A DNA stretch of 28,228 nt from Planctomycetaceae bacterium UBA4732 (GTDB lineage Bacteria > Planctomycetota > Planctomycetia > Gemmatales > Gemmataceae): assembly GCA_002404095.1 (NCBI GenBank), contig DHJA01000293.1, positions 14,196-42,423 of the forward strand, written 5' to 3'. The notes beneath the pieces were generated by a model that was given only the letters and a program-made list of their open reading frames with translations, made no database searches and was not told where the DNA came from. Both the position numbers and the translations under genes were made by a program. Each line of letters begins with the position of its first letter. Positions within the stretch are counted from its first letter, which is position 1. This document shows, in pieces, positions 1 through 6,266 of the stretch.

Positions 1-18
1 TTCGGGTCGCGGCTAAAC
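1..18. repeat. Partial copy (one arm) of the window's main intergenic inverted repeat
   Basis: The first 18 bases are identical to the right arm of the inverted repeats at 2956-3019 and 22397-22460 (core ttcgggtcgcggctaaac). The left arm would lie before the window. By analogy with the 2956-3019 copy it probably marks the 3' end of the preceding gene. Confidence 0.75.
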
Positions 19-104
19 GAATACAGGCGCTTGACCTCGCGTGGGGAAGCACGATAACAAGGAAATCCCACAAACCGCCGTCGCCCCCTTCGAGGAGAAG
101 TCCC

Positions 105-578
105 ATGACGACCAAGCCAGAAGCCCGTCTTCAAGAACTGCGGCTAACCCTGCCCGTCCCCGCCAAACCCGTGGCCAAATACAAGATGGCGGTGCTGGTG
201 GACCGCCTGTTGTATGTGTCCGGCCACGGGCCGGCTTGCATCGACGACAAGACGCCGGTGACGGGCCGGGTCGGCGCCGACCTGACGACGGAGCAGGGCA
301 AGGAATCGGCCCGCGCCGTCGGCCTGAACATCCTCAGCACCGTGCGCAACACCCTCGGCTCGCTCGACAAGGTTACGCGCCTGGTCAAGACGTTGGGCAT
401 GGTCAACTGCACGGCCGACTATAAGGATCAGCCCCAGGTCATCAACGGCTTTTCGGAATTGATGGCGGAGGTGTTCGGCGAAGACGCCGGCGTCGGCGCC
501 CGCAGCGCCGTGGGCATGGGGTCGCTGCCTAGCAACATCGCCGTGGAAATCGAGTGCATTTTCGAGGTGACGACATAA
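105..578 (+). CDS. RidA family protein (YjgF/YER057c/UK114)
   Basis: This 157-residue protein belongs to the RidA/YjgF family, small trimeric cytosolic proteins. The best-known members hydrolyse reactive enamine/imine intermediates released by PLP enzymes. The sequence shows the family pattern: 'LLYVSGHGP' near residue 36, and a C-terminal 'GARSAVGMGSLPSNIAVEIE' segment matching the family's 'R-x-A-V-x-x-x-x-L-P-x-x-x-x-V-E-I-E' signature, with the conserved arginine. Length is slightly above the usual ~130 because of an N-terminal extension, as in the longer TdcF-like/UK114-like subgroup. A purine-rich 'gaggagaag' ends about 5 bases before the ATG and fixes the start. The gene is convergent with the MFS gene, 39 bp away. 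Substrate is unknown; some family members lack the deaminase arginine geometry, so I keep the call at family level. Confidence 0.9.
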   Translation: MTTKPEARLQELRLTLPVPAKPVAKYKMAVLVDRLLYVSGHGPACIDDKTPVTGRVGADLTTEQGKESARAVGLNILSTVRNTLGSLDKVTRLVKTLGMVNCTADYKDQPQVINGFSELMAEVFGEDAGVGARSAVGMGSLPSNIAVEIECIFEVTT

Positions 579-617
579 CGGGGACAGGCCCGCCCCCCGC
601 ACCGCCTCTGGGAAAGT

Positions 618-1901
618 TCAGATTACGGGTCGCCGAAGCAGGAGGCTGAGAAGCACCGCGGTCAGCAGCAACCCGCCGGACAGATAGAAGGCGTTGTCCA
701 GGCTGCCCGTGAGATCCTTGATGTAGCCAGCGATTTGCGGGATGAAAAAGGCGATTCCCCAGCCGATGAAGACCAGGCCGTAATTGAGGCCCATGTTCTT
801 GGAGCCGTAGTAATCCGCGGTGATGGCCGGCATCAGCGACAGGCCGCCGCCGTACTGCCAGAAGGCGACCCCGACGACAAGGAACAAGAGGTACACATTG
901 CCGGACTTGATAACCATGGGCGTCAGGAACAGGCACAGCGCCGAAACAAGGCCGTTCGTAACATAGGCCCTAACGCGACCGATTTTATCGGAATATATAC
1001 CTGTGCCCACGCGGCCCGAGGCGTTGAGGAGGCCGCCGAAAGACGCCAGCAACCACGCATTGGCCGCCAGAAAGGGGAGGCTGGCGGCGGCGGTAGTGTT
1101 GAGGATGGGGGTCGCGTTGGCGATGACCAGCAAGCCCGACTGTGCCGAACCGATGAAAAGAAAAACGAGCACGTAGAATTGCCAGGTTCCCAGCATCCGC
1201 AGGGGCGACCAGTCGGTTTGCGTCATCGAGGTCCGGGAGCCGTCTGGAATCGAGGGGGACGGCGGCGTGTACCCCGCGGGCGGCCAAACCAGCAGCAGAC
1301 CGGCCGCGACCACCACCACGGCGAAGAGAGCGCCCAGGCCGATGAAACTGCCGGAAATGCCCCAAACAGCGATGAGGTATTTTGCTAGGGGCGAAATGTA
1401 GATTGCCGCGCCGCCGTAGCCGCCTACCACCAGCCCGACGATCAGACCCCGCCGGTGAGGACCGAACCATTTGACCGCCGCTGGCGTCGCGGCCGCGTAT
1501 CCGAAGCCCATTCCGACGCCGCCCAGCACGCCGAACCCTAGGATCAAGCCAAGGTAGCTCTTCATCAGGCCCGCCAGGATGCAGCCCGCTCCAAGGCACA
1601 GCCCCGCCAGGATGGCGCCAATTCGAGGGCCGTAGCGATCCTGAATACGGCCGCCGGGGATCATGCAAAGGGCGAACGTGAAACCGCAAATGGCGTAGGC
1701 CCAGGTCGCTTGCGCGTCGGACAAGTAGGTCCAGCCCTGATTCAAGCCGTCCATCGGCGAGCCGGCGAGATGATCCTTGTCCGCGATCAGGCTGGCCTTC
1801 CAGACGCTCCAGGCGTAGAGGATGCCCAGGCAAAGATTGACGACCGTGCCCGCCCCCGCGACCAGCCAGGCCCTAGCCGGGACTCTCGGCGATTGGCTCA
1901 T
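618..1901 (-). CDS. MFS transporter, OFA (oxalate/formate antiporter) family
   Basis: This 427-residue integral membrane protein has about 12 hydrophobic segments and the general layout of the OFA branch of the major facilitator superfamily. The N-terminus 'VVNLCLGILYAWSVW' is typical of that branch, as is the 'GGRIQDRYGPRIGAILAG' loop between helices 2 and 3 (the MFS motif A position). A second copy of the motif, 'SDKIGRVRAYVTNG', appears in the C-terminal half. OFA members exchange oxalate/formate or carry other small monocarboxylates across the cytoplasmic membrane; the substrate here cannot be read from sequence. The ATG at 1901 is preceded by a clear GGAG ribosome-binding site. The gene diverges from scpA and converges on the RidA gene. 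No oxalate-metabolism genes are nearby. Confidence 0.88.
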   Translation of the reverse strand: MSQSPRVPARAWLVAGAGTVVNLCLGILYAWSVWKASLIADKDHLAGSPMDGLNQGWTYLSDAQATWAYAICGFTFALCMIPGGRIQDRYGPRIGAILAGLCLGAGCILAGLMKSYLGLILGFGVLGGVGMGFGYAAATPAAVKWFGPHRRGLIVGLVVGGYGGAAIYISPLAKYLIAVWGISGSFIGLGALFAVVVVAAGLLLVWPPAGYTPPSPSIPDGSRTSMTQTDWSPLRMLGTWQFYVLVFLFIGSAQSGLLVIANATPILNTTAAASLPFLAANAWLLASFGGLLNASGRVGTGIYSDKIGRVRAYVTNGLVSALCLFLTPMVIKSGNVYLLFLVVGVAFWQYGGGLSLMPAITADYYGSKNMGLNYGLVFIGWGIAFFIPQIAGYIKDLTGSLDNAFYLSGGLLLTAVLLSLLLRRPVI

Positions 1902-2230
1902 TGTCGAGTCTCCTCGGTGAAAGGTACATTAGAAGTCACGGTAGACGGCCGGGGCGAACACAGGTTCTCCAGCAAGCCAACACTTCCCAGCATCCGGTTT
2001 ATCGAGACTTAGATGATTTGCCAGGTCGGTTGAGCCTACCAATTCTCGGGGTGTAGCTTTTGATTCCGGCAGTGTGAGGGCGGGGAAAGCCCGCCCTACT
2101 GTCGCCGCCGTAGAGGCGGGGTTTCCCCGCCCTTCACTAGGCGGTTGCCGCGATCGACAGCTATACCCCAATTCCCGCCGGAGCGAAAACCGGACTGGAC
2201 CTCGCGGCCGCGTGGGAGTATGACGGCGCA
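1902..2230. other. Divergent intergenic region between the MFS gene and scpA
   Basis: This 329-bp gap must hold the promoters of two divergent genes. I see no convincing -35/-10 pair by eye. Its only clear structure is the inverted repeat at 2078-2132, reported separately. A GGGAG at 2214-2218 is a possible scpA ribosome-binding site, about 12 bases before the ATG. Confidence 0.6.
2078..2132. repeat. Inverted repeat (gggcggggaaa...tttccccgccc)
   Basis: Two 18-base arms (2078-2095 and 2115-2132) pair with a single mismatch around a 19-base spacer. The core arm is gggcggggaaa / tttccccgccc. Both flanking genes point away from it, so it is not placed as an ordinary transcription terminator. It resembles dispersed palindromic repeats and could alternatively fold in the scpA leader RNA. 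Confidence 0.75.
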
Positions 2231-2962
2231 ATGGCTCTCGTCGCATCCCACGAATATCAGGTCGTTCTCGACGCCTTCCGCGGGCCGATGGACTTGCTGC
2301 TCTACCTCGTCAAACACGAGGAAGTGGACGTCCGCGACATCCCGGTGGCGCGCGTGGCCGAGCAATTTAAACAATATCTTGATGTATTGTCGCTCATTGA
2401 CGTGGAGCGGGCCGGCGACTTCCTGGTGTTGGCCGCCACGCTGATGGAGATTAAGAGTAAAATGCTCTTGCCGCACGCCGAGGAAACCGCGAAGGACCAG
2501 GAAGACCCACGCCGCCAGCTTGTTCAACAACTCATCCAGTACAAGCGCTTCAAAGACGCATCGGCCCTATTAGAATCACAGGGCGAGCGGCACGCCCTGC
2601 GTCTGCCGCGTCAGCCCGCGACGGCGCCGACGGCCGGCGGGCCGCAACGGTTGCAGCCGGTGGAGTTATGGGATTTGGTAAGCGCGTTTGGCCGGCTCAT
2701 GCGCGAAACGATGACGCAGCTGACGCATGACGTGGTGGTGGACCAGACGCCGTTGCACGTCTACATGGAAACCATTTTGGAGCGGTTGAGGAGTGAATTA
2801 CGGCTGCCGTTCTCGGCGCTGTTCACGCCGCCGCACACTCGCGGCCGGCTGGTGGGCCTGTTCCTTGGCGTCCTTGAGCTGACGAAGCAGCAGCGAATCC
2901 TGCCGGAACAACCGGAGCCGTTCGCCGAGATATGGGTGGCGCTGGCGCCAGAGGTCGTTTAG
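2231..2962 (+). CDS. scpA: Segregation and condensation protein A (ScpA)
   Basis: ScpA is the kleisin subunit that bridges the SMC dimer with ScpB in bacterial condensin, acting in chromosome compaction and segregation. The 243-residue length is normal. The N-terminal kleisin signature is clear: 'FRGPMDLLLYLVKHEEVDV' at residues 16-34, then 'VAEQFKQYLDVL' and 'AGDFLVLAATLMEIKSKMLLP'. The C-terminal winged-helix part includes 'FSALFTPPHTRGRLVGLFLGVLEL' (shown here only as the region near residues 195-218). No scpB or smc is adjacent. The stop codon TAG (2960-2962) lies inside the left arm of the inverted repeat 2956-3019, so the repeat supplies the end of the reading frame. The gene is convergent with the ABC permease. 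Confidence 0.93.
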   Translation: MALVASHEYQVVLDAFRGPMDLLLYLVKHEEVDVRDIPVARVAEQFKQYLDVLSLIDVERAGDFLVLAATLMEIKSKMLLPHAEETAKDQEDPRRQLVQQLIQYKRFKDASALLESQGERHALRLPRQPATAPTAGGPQRLQPVELWDLVSAFGRLMRETMTQLTHDVVVDQTPLHVYMETILERLRSELRLPFSALFTPPHTRGRLVGLFLGVLELTKQQRILPEQPEPFAEIWVALAPEVV

Positions 2963-3019
2963 CCGCGACCCGAAGGGGAGCGTTCATCCCCGCGCTCCCC
3001 TTCGGGTCGCGGCTAAACG
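2956..3019. terminator. Long perfect inverted repeat between convergent genes, likely bidirectional terminator
   Basis: Two perfect 27-base arms (2956-2982 and 2993-3019, core ttagccgcgacccgaagggg) surround a 10-base loop. It fills the whole space between scpA (stop inside the left arm) and the ABC permease gene (stop begins at 3020). The same repeat recurs at 22397-22460 and, as one arm, at 1-18. There is no T-tract, so it is not a textbook intrinsic terminator, but its position favours a role in 3'-end formation. Confidence 0.8.
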
Positions 3020-4255
3020 TCACGCCAGATCCTTGTCCTCAAACAGGATTAAGCCGATCAGCAATACAATGAGCGAGTATAGCACTCCGTAGAACAACAC
3101 GGAGAGGATATACGTCGTCGGCAGGGCCGCGTCCGTGACCAGGGCGGGGCCGATGCGGAACGTATCCAGGTCCGGCAGCAGCATGTCGAAAAGGCCGGCC
3201 GTGAACGATAGCAATTCCGACACCGGGCCGGGCGTTCTCACCTTGGCGTCATGGCCGATAGTTACCAACACCGGCGTCACATTGGCGAGAAAATAGATCG
3301 CCAATACCGTACTCAGGTTGACGACCATCGTCGTCCGCGTGGCCAGGGCGACGGCCACGGCGATCAGCACCATCACTTCCGAGAAGGTCATTACCAGGCC
3401 CGGCAGCACGCTCATCGTGTGGTCCGTCCAGAGGCCGATGCCGCGCACCAAGGCGGTCGGTTTTTCCGCGAGATTTAGGCTGGAAAGGTACGAAGTGAGC
3501 CATGCGGGCACAGGCGTCGCATCGAGTCGGTCGAGCCAGGACTTGCCGAGCAGTACGCCCTCAAAAAGCCAGCTAAGCAGGGCGAACAAGAGCAACGACG
3601 CCAAGAGGATGCCGAGGAACTTGCCGAGCAAAAACTGCCGCCGCGACACCGGCTTGCTCATCAGGGTGACGGCGGTACGGCCCTCGATCTCCTCGCTGAT
3701 GGACTGGCTGGCGGCGAGCGTACCGAAGAGGGCGGCGACCAGCATCATCGTGTCAAAGCCGAGGTCTTTCACCATGACGAGGTCTTCGCCGAAAGTGAAG
3801 TACGGCACGATGGGCGATACGATTAAGGCCAAGAGGCCAAAAGCGAACAGCACCCAGAACAATGGTTGACGTACGCCCTCTCTAAAGGCGGCGTAAGCCA
3901 CCGCGCCGCCCTTGGGCCAGATCAGCATCAACAGCGGAAAGCCCACGATGAAGAAATCGACGATCAGCTGAAGTTGGAGTGTCGCCCCATAGACCATACC
4001 AATGGTCTCAATCGTGGCGGGGTCGCCCGAATTGAGGAAGTAAGCTACCGCTAAGGGGCCGATCACCAACAGGCCGATCACAAAAAGGAGCAAACCGGAA
4101 GCGCGCCGGTCGAACGGGTTGCGAAGCGCCAGCCGGGCCTGAGCCGCGAGTTTCCCGCTATCGTCGAAGCCGAGCAGCACCCACGGCACGGCGGCGGCCG
4201 CGTAGACTACCACCAGTACGAAAGCGACGAGCAGCGTTGGATAAGAGAAAGCCAT
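3020..4255 (-). CDS. ABC-2 type transporter permease (NosY-like)
   Basis: This 411-residue polytopic membrane protein has roughly eight or nine hydrophobic segments, near residues 8-28, 54-74, 94-112, 131-151, 168-184, 212-232, 285-305, 310-334 and 381-404. The cytosolic loop at 184-212 reads 'ISEEIEGRTAVTLMSKPVSR', the conserved loop of ABC-2 permeases of the NosY / multicopper-enzyme-maturation type. These proteins form the membrane channel of an ABC exporter; the substrate is not known and no ATPase gene is adjacent. The frame is open for 50 more codons upstream, but they overlap acyP. The ATG at 4255 begins a good first membrane helix 7 bases after the acyP stop, so I take it as the start. 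It is the last gene of the nadK-acyP-permease group. Confidence 0.85.
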   Translation of the reverse strand: MAFSYPTLLVAFVLVVVYAAAAVPWVLLGFDDSGKLAAQARLALRNPFDRRASGLLLFVIGLLVIGPLAVAYFLNSGDPATIETIGMVYGATLQLQLIVDFFIVGFPLLMLIWPKGGAVAYAAFREGVRQPLFWVLFAFGLLALIVSPIVPYFTFGEDLVMVKDLGFDTMMLVAALFGTLAASQSISEEIEGRTAVTLMSKPVSRRQFLLGKFLGILLASLLLFALLSWLFEGVLLGKSWLDRLDATPVPAWLTSYLSSLNLAEKPTALVRGIGLWTDHTMSVLPGLVMTFSEVMVLIAVAVALATRTTMVVNLSTVLAIYFLANVTPVLVTIGHDAKVRTPGPVSELLSFTAGLFDMLLPDLDTFRIGPALVTDAALPTTYILSVLFYGVLYSLIVLLIGLILFEDKDLA

Positions 4256-4262
4256 GTGTTCC

Positions 4263-4535
4263 CTAGCGAACGTGGAAGCCCGTTTGTCCCGTCGTCGGCG
4301 ATTCTTGCACCGTCGTCCGGGCGATATTGCCGACCATGCGCTCGGCCACGGCGGCGAGGAAGCCGTCCACCTGATCCGCGGCGCCCTCGGCGACAAGCTC
4401 CACATCGCCCGTCGTCAGATTGCGGACGTGGCCGGCGATCGGGTATCCCGCCGCCAGTTCGATGGCGGTGAAGCGGAAGCCCACGCCCTGAACGCGGCCT
4501 TCGTAGAGGACGCGCTTACAAACCTTAGTCGGCAT
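4263..4535 (-). CDS. acyP: Acylphosphatase
   Basis: A 90-residue protein of normal length for acylphosphatase, a small cytosolic alpha/beta-sandwich enzyme that hydrolyses carboxyl-phosphate bonds. The phosphate-binding loop 'YEGRVQGVGFRF' (residues 11-22) includes the catalytic arginine of the 'GxVQGVGFR' signature. 'GHVRNLTTGDVELVAEG' carries the conserved asparagine that orients the attacking water. It lies 33 bp after nadK and 7 bp before the permease gene on the same strand, which suggests co-transcription. No functional link to either neighbour is obvious. Confidence 0.93.
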   Translation of the reverse strand: MPTKVCKRVLYEGRVQGVGFRFTAIELAAGYPIAGHVRNLTTGDVELVAEGAADQVDGFLAAVAERMVGNIARTTVQESPTTGQTGFHVR

Positions 4536-4568
4536 GACAGCCCCTGGCCGGCCGATGTCAGTGTTACG

Positions 4569-5417
4569 CTACGCCCCGGCGGAAGGTTCGTCCCGGTAGT
4601 TCGGCGGCTCGCCCCAGCGCAGCTTGTCGCGGAGGACTTGGTAGTAATTGCGGCCGGCCACCTTCACCAGACCGAAGCTCACCGGCGCCCGTCGGATGGT
4701 GATCGTATGCTCAACGGTAACGGGCACATGTTCCTGGCCGTCGATGACCAGAAAGGCGCCGGACGCGCGGCGGACGGCTATGGTGTACACCTTGTCGGCG
4801 GAATCGACCACTGGACGATTGGTCAGAGTGTGCGGACAAATAGGCGTTATGACAAAGGCGGACAAATCCTGTCCGAGAATGGGGCCGCCGGCGGACAGGC
4901 TGTGGGCGGTCGAGCCGATGGGCGTGGAGACGATGAGGCCGTCGCCGCTGTAACGCGAGGCGGGTTCGCCGTCCACGATCAATTCCAATTCGATCATGTG
5001 GAACGACGGGGCGGTCTGCACGGCGATCTCATTGAGGCCGAGAAAGGTACGGCGTTCGCCCGGCGATTCGACGACGCACTCGAACATGAGGTGCCGGGTG
5101 ACGCGGTACTCGCCGCGAGCAACGCACGGGAAGCAATCGCGCAGCTCGACGGGGCTGAGATCGGCGAGAAAGCCGAGCTTGCCTAGGTTGACGCCGAGTA
5201 CGGGCGTCTGGTGATAGCCCATCTGACGGGCGGCGCGCAGGATGGCGCCGTCGCCGCCGAGGACGAGCGTAAGGTCGGCGGACAGGACGGAGAGGTCGGC
5301 TTGTTGATGCAAGTCGCAGAGGACGATGTCGCAGTATTCGCGCAGGAACGGCCCTAGCCGTTCGGCCTCTTCGGGGACTCCGGGACGGCTGGCGTTGCCG
5401 AGAATGAAGATGCGCAT
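4569..5417 (-). CDS. nadK: NAD kinase (ATP-NAD/NADH kinase)
   Basis: NAD kinase phosphorylates NAD+ at the 2'-hydroxyl of the adenosine ribose to make NADP+, in the cytosol. The 282-residue length is typical. The kinase motif GGDG lies at residues 54-57 ('LVLGGDGAILRAAR'). 'LGVNLGKLGFLADL' follows, then the NE motif in 'FLGLNEIAVQ', and the NAD-binding 'SGDGLIVSTPIGSTAHSLSAGGP' region, given here by its key elements DG, STP and GSTA. Most homologues have STPTGSTA; here the fourth residue is isoleucine. It heads the nadK-acyP-permease group, 79 bp downstream of hicA. Confidence 0.95.
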   Translation of the reverse strand: MRIFILGNASRPGVPEEAERLGPFLREYCDIVLCDLHQQADLSVLSADLTLVLGGDGAILRAARQMGYHQTPVLGVNLGKLGFLADLSPVELRDCFPCVARGEYRVTRHLMFECVVESPGERRTFLGLNEIAVQTAPSFHMIELELIVDGEPASRYSGDGLIVSTPIGSTAHSLSAGGPILGQDLSAFVITPICPHTLTNRPVVDSADKVYTIAVRRASGAFLVIDGQEHVPVTVEHTITIRRAPVSFGLVKVAGRNYYQVLRDKLRWGEPPNYRDEPSAGA

Positions 5418-5496
5418 GGGTGACTAGCCCCGGAGGGGGCGGCGGTCAATAGTCAGGGTGAAACCCCTAGAGGCCTTGACCGTGCCATAACAGGGT

Positions 5497-5694
5497 TTAC
5501 TGAGATCGGCCGATCTCCGGCGCCGATAAACCACGGCAAATCTTCCGCGCTAAACCGTCCGAGATTTCCGTGTGCCGCGGAACCGCCTCCATTTGGCCGG
5601 TTCGCGGATTAGTCCAGAGCGAATGCCCGCGGCCCTCGCGCTTCAGGATACAACCATGCCGGCGAAGATGTTTCAGCAATCCGGTTCGTTTCAT
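5497..5694 (-). CDS. hicA: HicA-type mRNA interferase toxin
   Basis: This 65-residue protein matches the HicA (YcfA) toxin family, small double-stranded-RNA-binding-fold ribonucleases that cleave mRNA and tmRNA independently of the ribosome. The pattern is an N-terminal helix 'LLKHLRRHGCILKREGRGHS' followed by 'LWTNPRTGQMEAVPRHTEIS'. The conserved histidine is at residue 24 within 'GRGHS'; family members usually have a glycine-serine-histidine cluster here. The C-terminal helix is 'GLARKICRGLSAPE'. The start overlaps the hicB stop by 4 bases (ATGA), so translation is probably coupled. The order hicB-hicA is the reverse of the commoner hicA-hicB arrangement. Confidence 0.88.
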   Translation of the reverse strand: MKRTGLLKHLRRHGCILKREGRGHSLWTNPRTGQMEAVPRHTEISDGLARKICRGLSAPEIGRSQ

Positions 5695-5906
5695 TCGACC
5701 ATCACCGTGCCGCGGATGGCGTCCTCGGGCGCCCCGCGTAGGCCGTCCTCACGGCGGTCTTCGAGAATTAAGGCGATGGCGTCAGCCAAGCTGGCCCGGC
5801 ATTCCTCAACGGTGCGACCCTGGCCGTTGGCCCCGGGGATTTCCGGGCAATAAGCGATGTACCACTCGCCGTCCGGTTCGACAATCGCGGTGAACTCGTT
5901 ACGCAT
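5691..5906 (-). CDS. hicB: HicB-type antitoxin
   Basis: This 71-residue protein matches the short HicB antitoxin family, which binds and neutralises HicA. The partial RNase H-like fold shows as 'FTAIVEPDGEWYIAYCPEIP' then 'GQGRTVEECRASLADAIALI' (the usual 'G-x-T-x-E-E-A-x-x-x-x-x-E-A-I' helix). No C-terminal ribbon-helix-helix or HTH DNA-binding domain is present, so autoregulation by this protein alone is doubtful. A GTGGAG ribosome-binding site lies just before the ATG. It is the upstream partner of the hicBA pair; 35 bp separate it from the preceding gene's stop. Confidence 0.87.
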   Translation of the reverse strand: MRNEFTAIVEPDGEWYIAYCPEIPGANGQGRTVEECRASLADAIALILEDRREDGLRGAPEDAIRGTVMVE

Positions 5907-5941
5907 AAAAGCTCCACGCTAAGGCTTTCCCCGAATTATTA

Positions 5942-6265
5942 TCATACTGTAGGACTGTCAAACTCGCCTGGAGGCAGCACCCGAACCGTAACCTCATCGC
6001 CAACCTGAATGTCGCGGACGAACCACGTCATGAGTCGGTCTTTCGCGGAATCCAAACCACCCAACCGGACAAACATATCGGGCTCGTCCAATTCTTGAGC
6101 GCAGTGCTTCAGAACTGATTTGGCATCCTTTGGAGCAGCGTTCGGATTGCACCGAACCCAGCTGAGGATCATGCTTAGGACTCCGAGCGACTCGATGCCC
6201 GCAGTGGCCTTCACCTCGCCGTTGACGAGTAACTGGAAGCGGACATTCTCACCACTGCTTGGCAT
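5942..6265 (-). CDS. Hypothetical protein downstream of dxs
   Basis: I do not recognise this 107-residue protein. It has no signal peptide or membrane segment. The sequence suggests a small mixed alpha/beta domain: 'VRFQLLVNGEVKATAGI' looks like two beta strands, the middle is helical, and 'VGDEVTVRVLPPGEFDSP' is a C-terminal strand region of the kind that ends proteins acting on 'ELRPGDEVTIRI'-like folds. The frame is open for 59 more codons upstream, but that part overlaps dxs. The ATG at 6265 lies 1 base after the dxs stop, so I chose it. Position suggests it is translated with dxs, but nothing links it to isoprenoid synthesis. Confidence 0.65.
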   Translation of the reverse strand: MPSSGENVRFQLLVNGEVKATAGIESLGVLSMILSWVRCNPNAAPKDAKSVLKHCAQELDEPDMFVRLGGLDSAKDRLMTWFVRDIQVGDEVTVRVLPPGEFDSPTV

Positions 6266-6266
6266 G

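Noticed and set aside
41..424. Open frame overlapping the RidA gene in another frame
   Set aside because: Pro/Arg/Gly-rich sequence with no ribosome-binding site; RidA on the same strand explains the region.
735..1388. Plus-strand open frame opposite the MFS gene
   Set aside because: Antisense to membrane helices; no hydrophobic or domain pattern of its own.
4254..5186. Long plus-strand open frame opposite acyP and nadK
   Set aside because: It spans two recognised minus-strand genes and has the biased composition of an antisense shadow.
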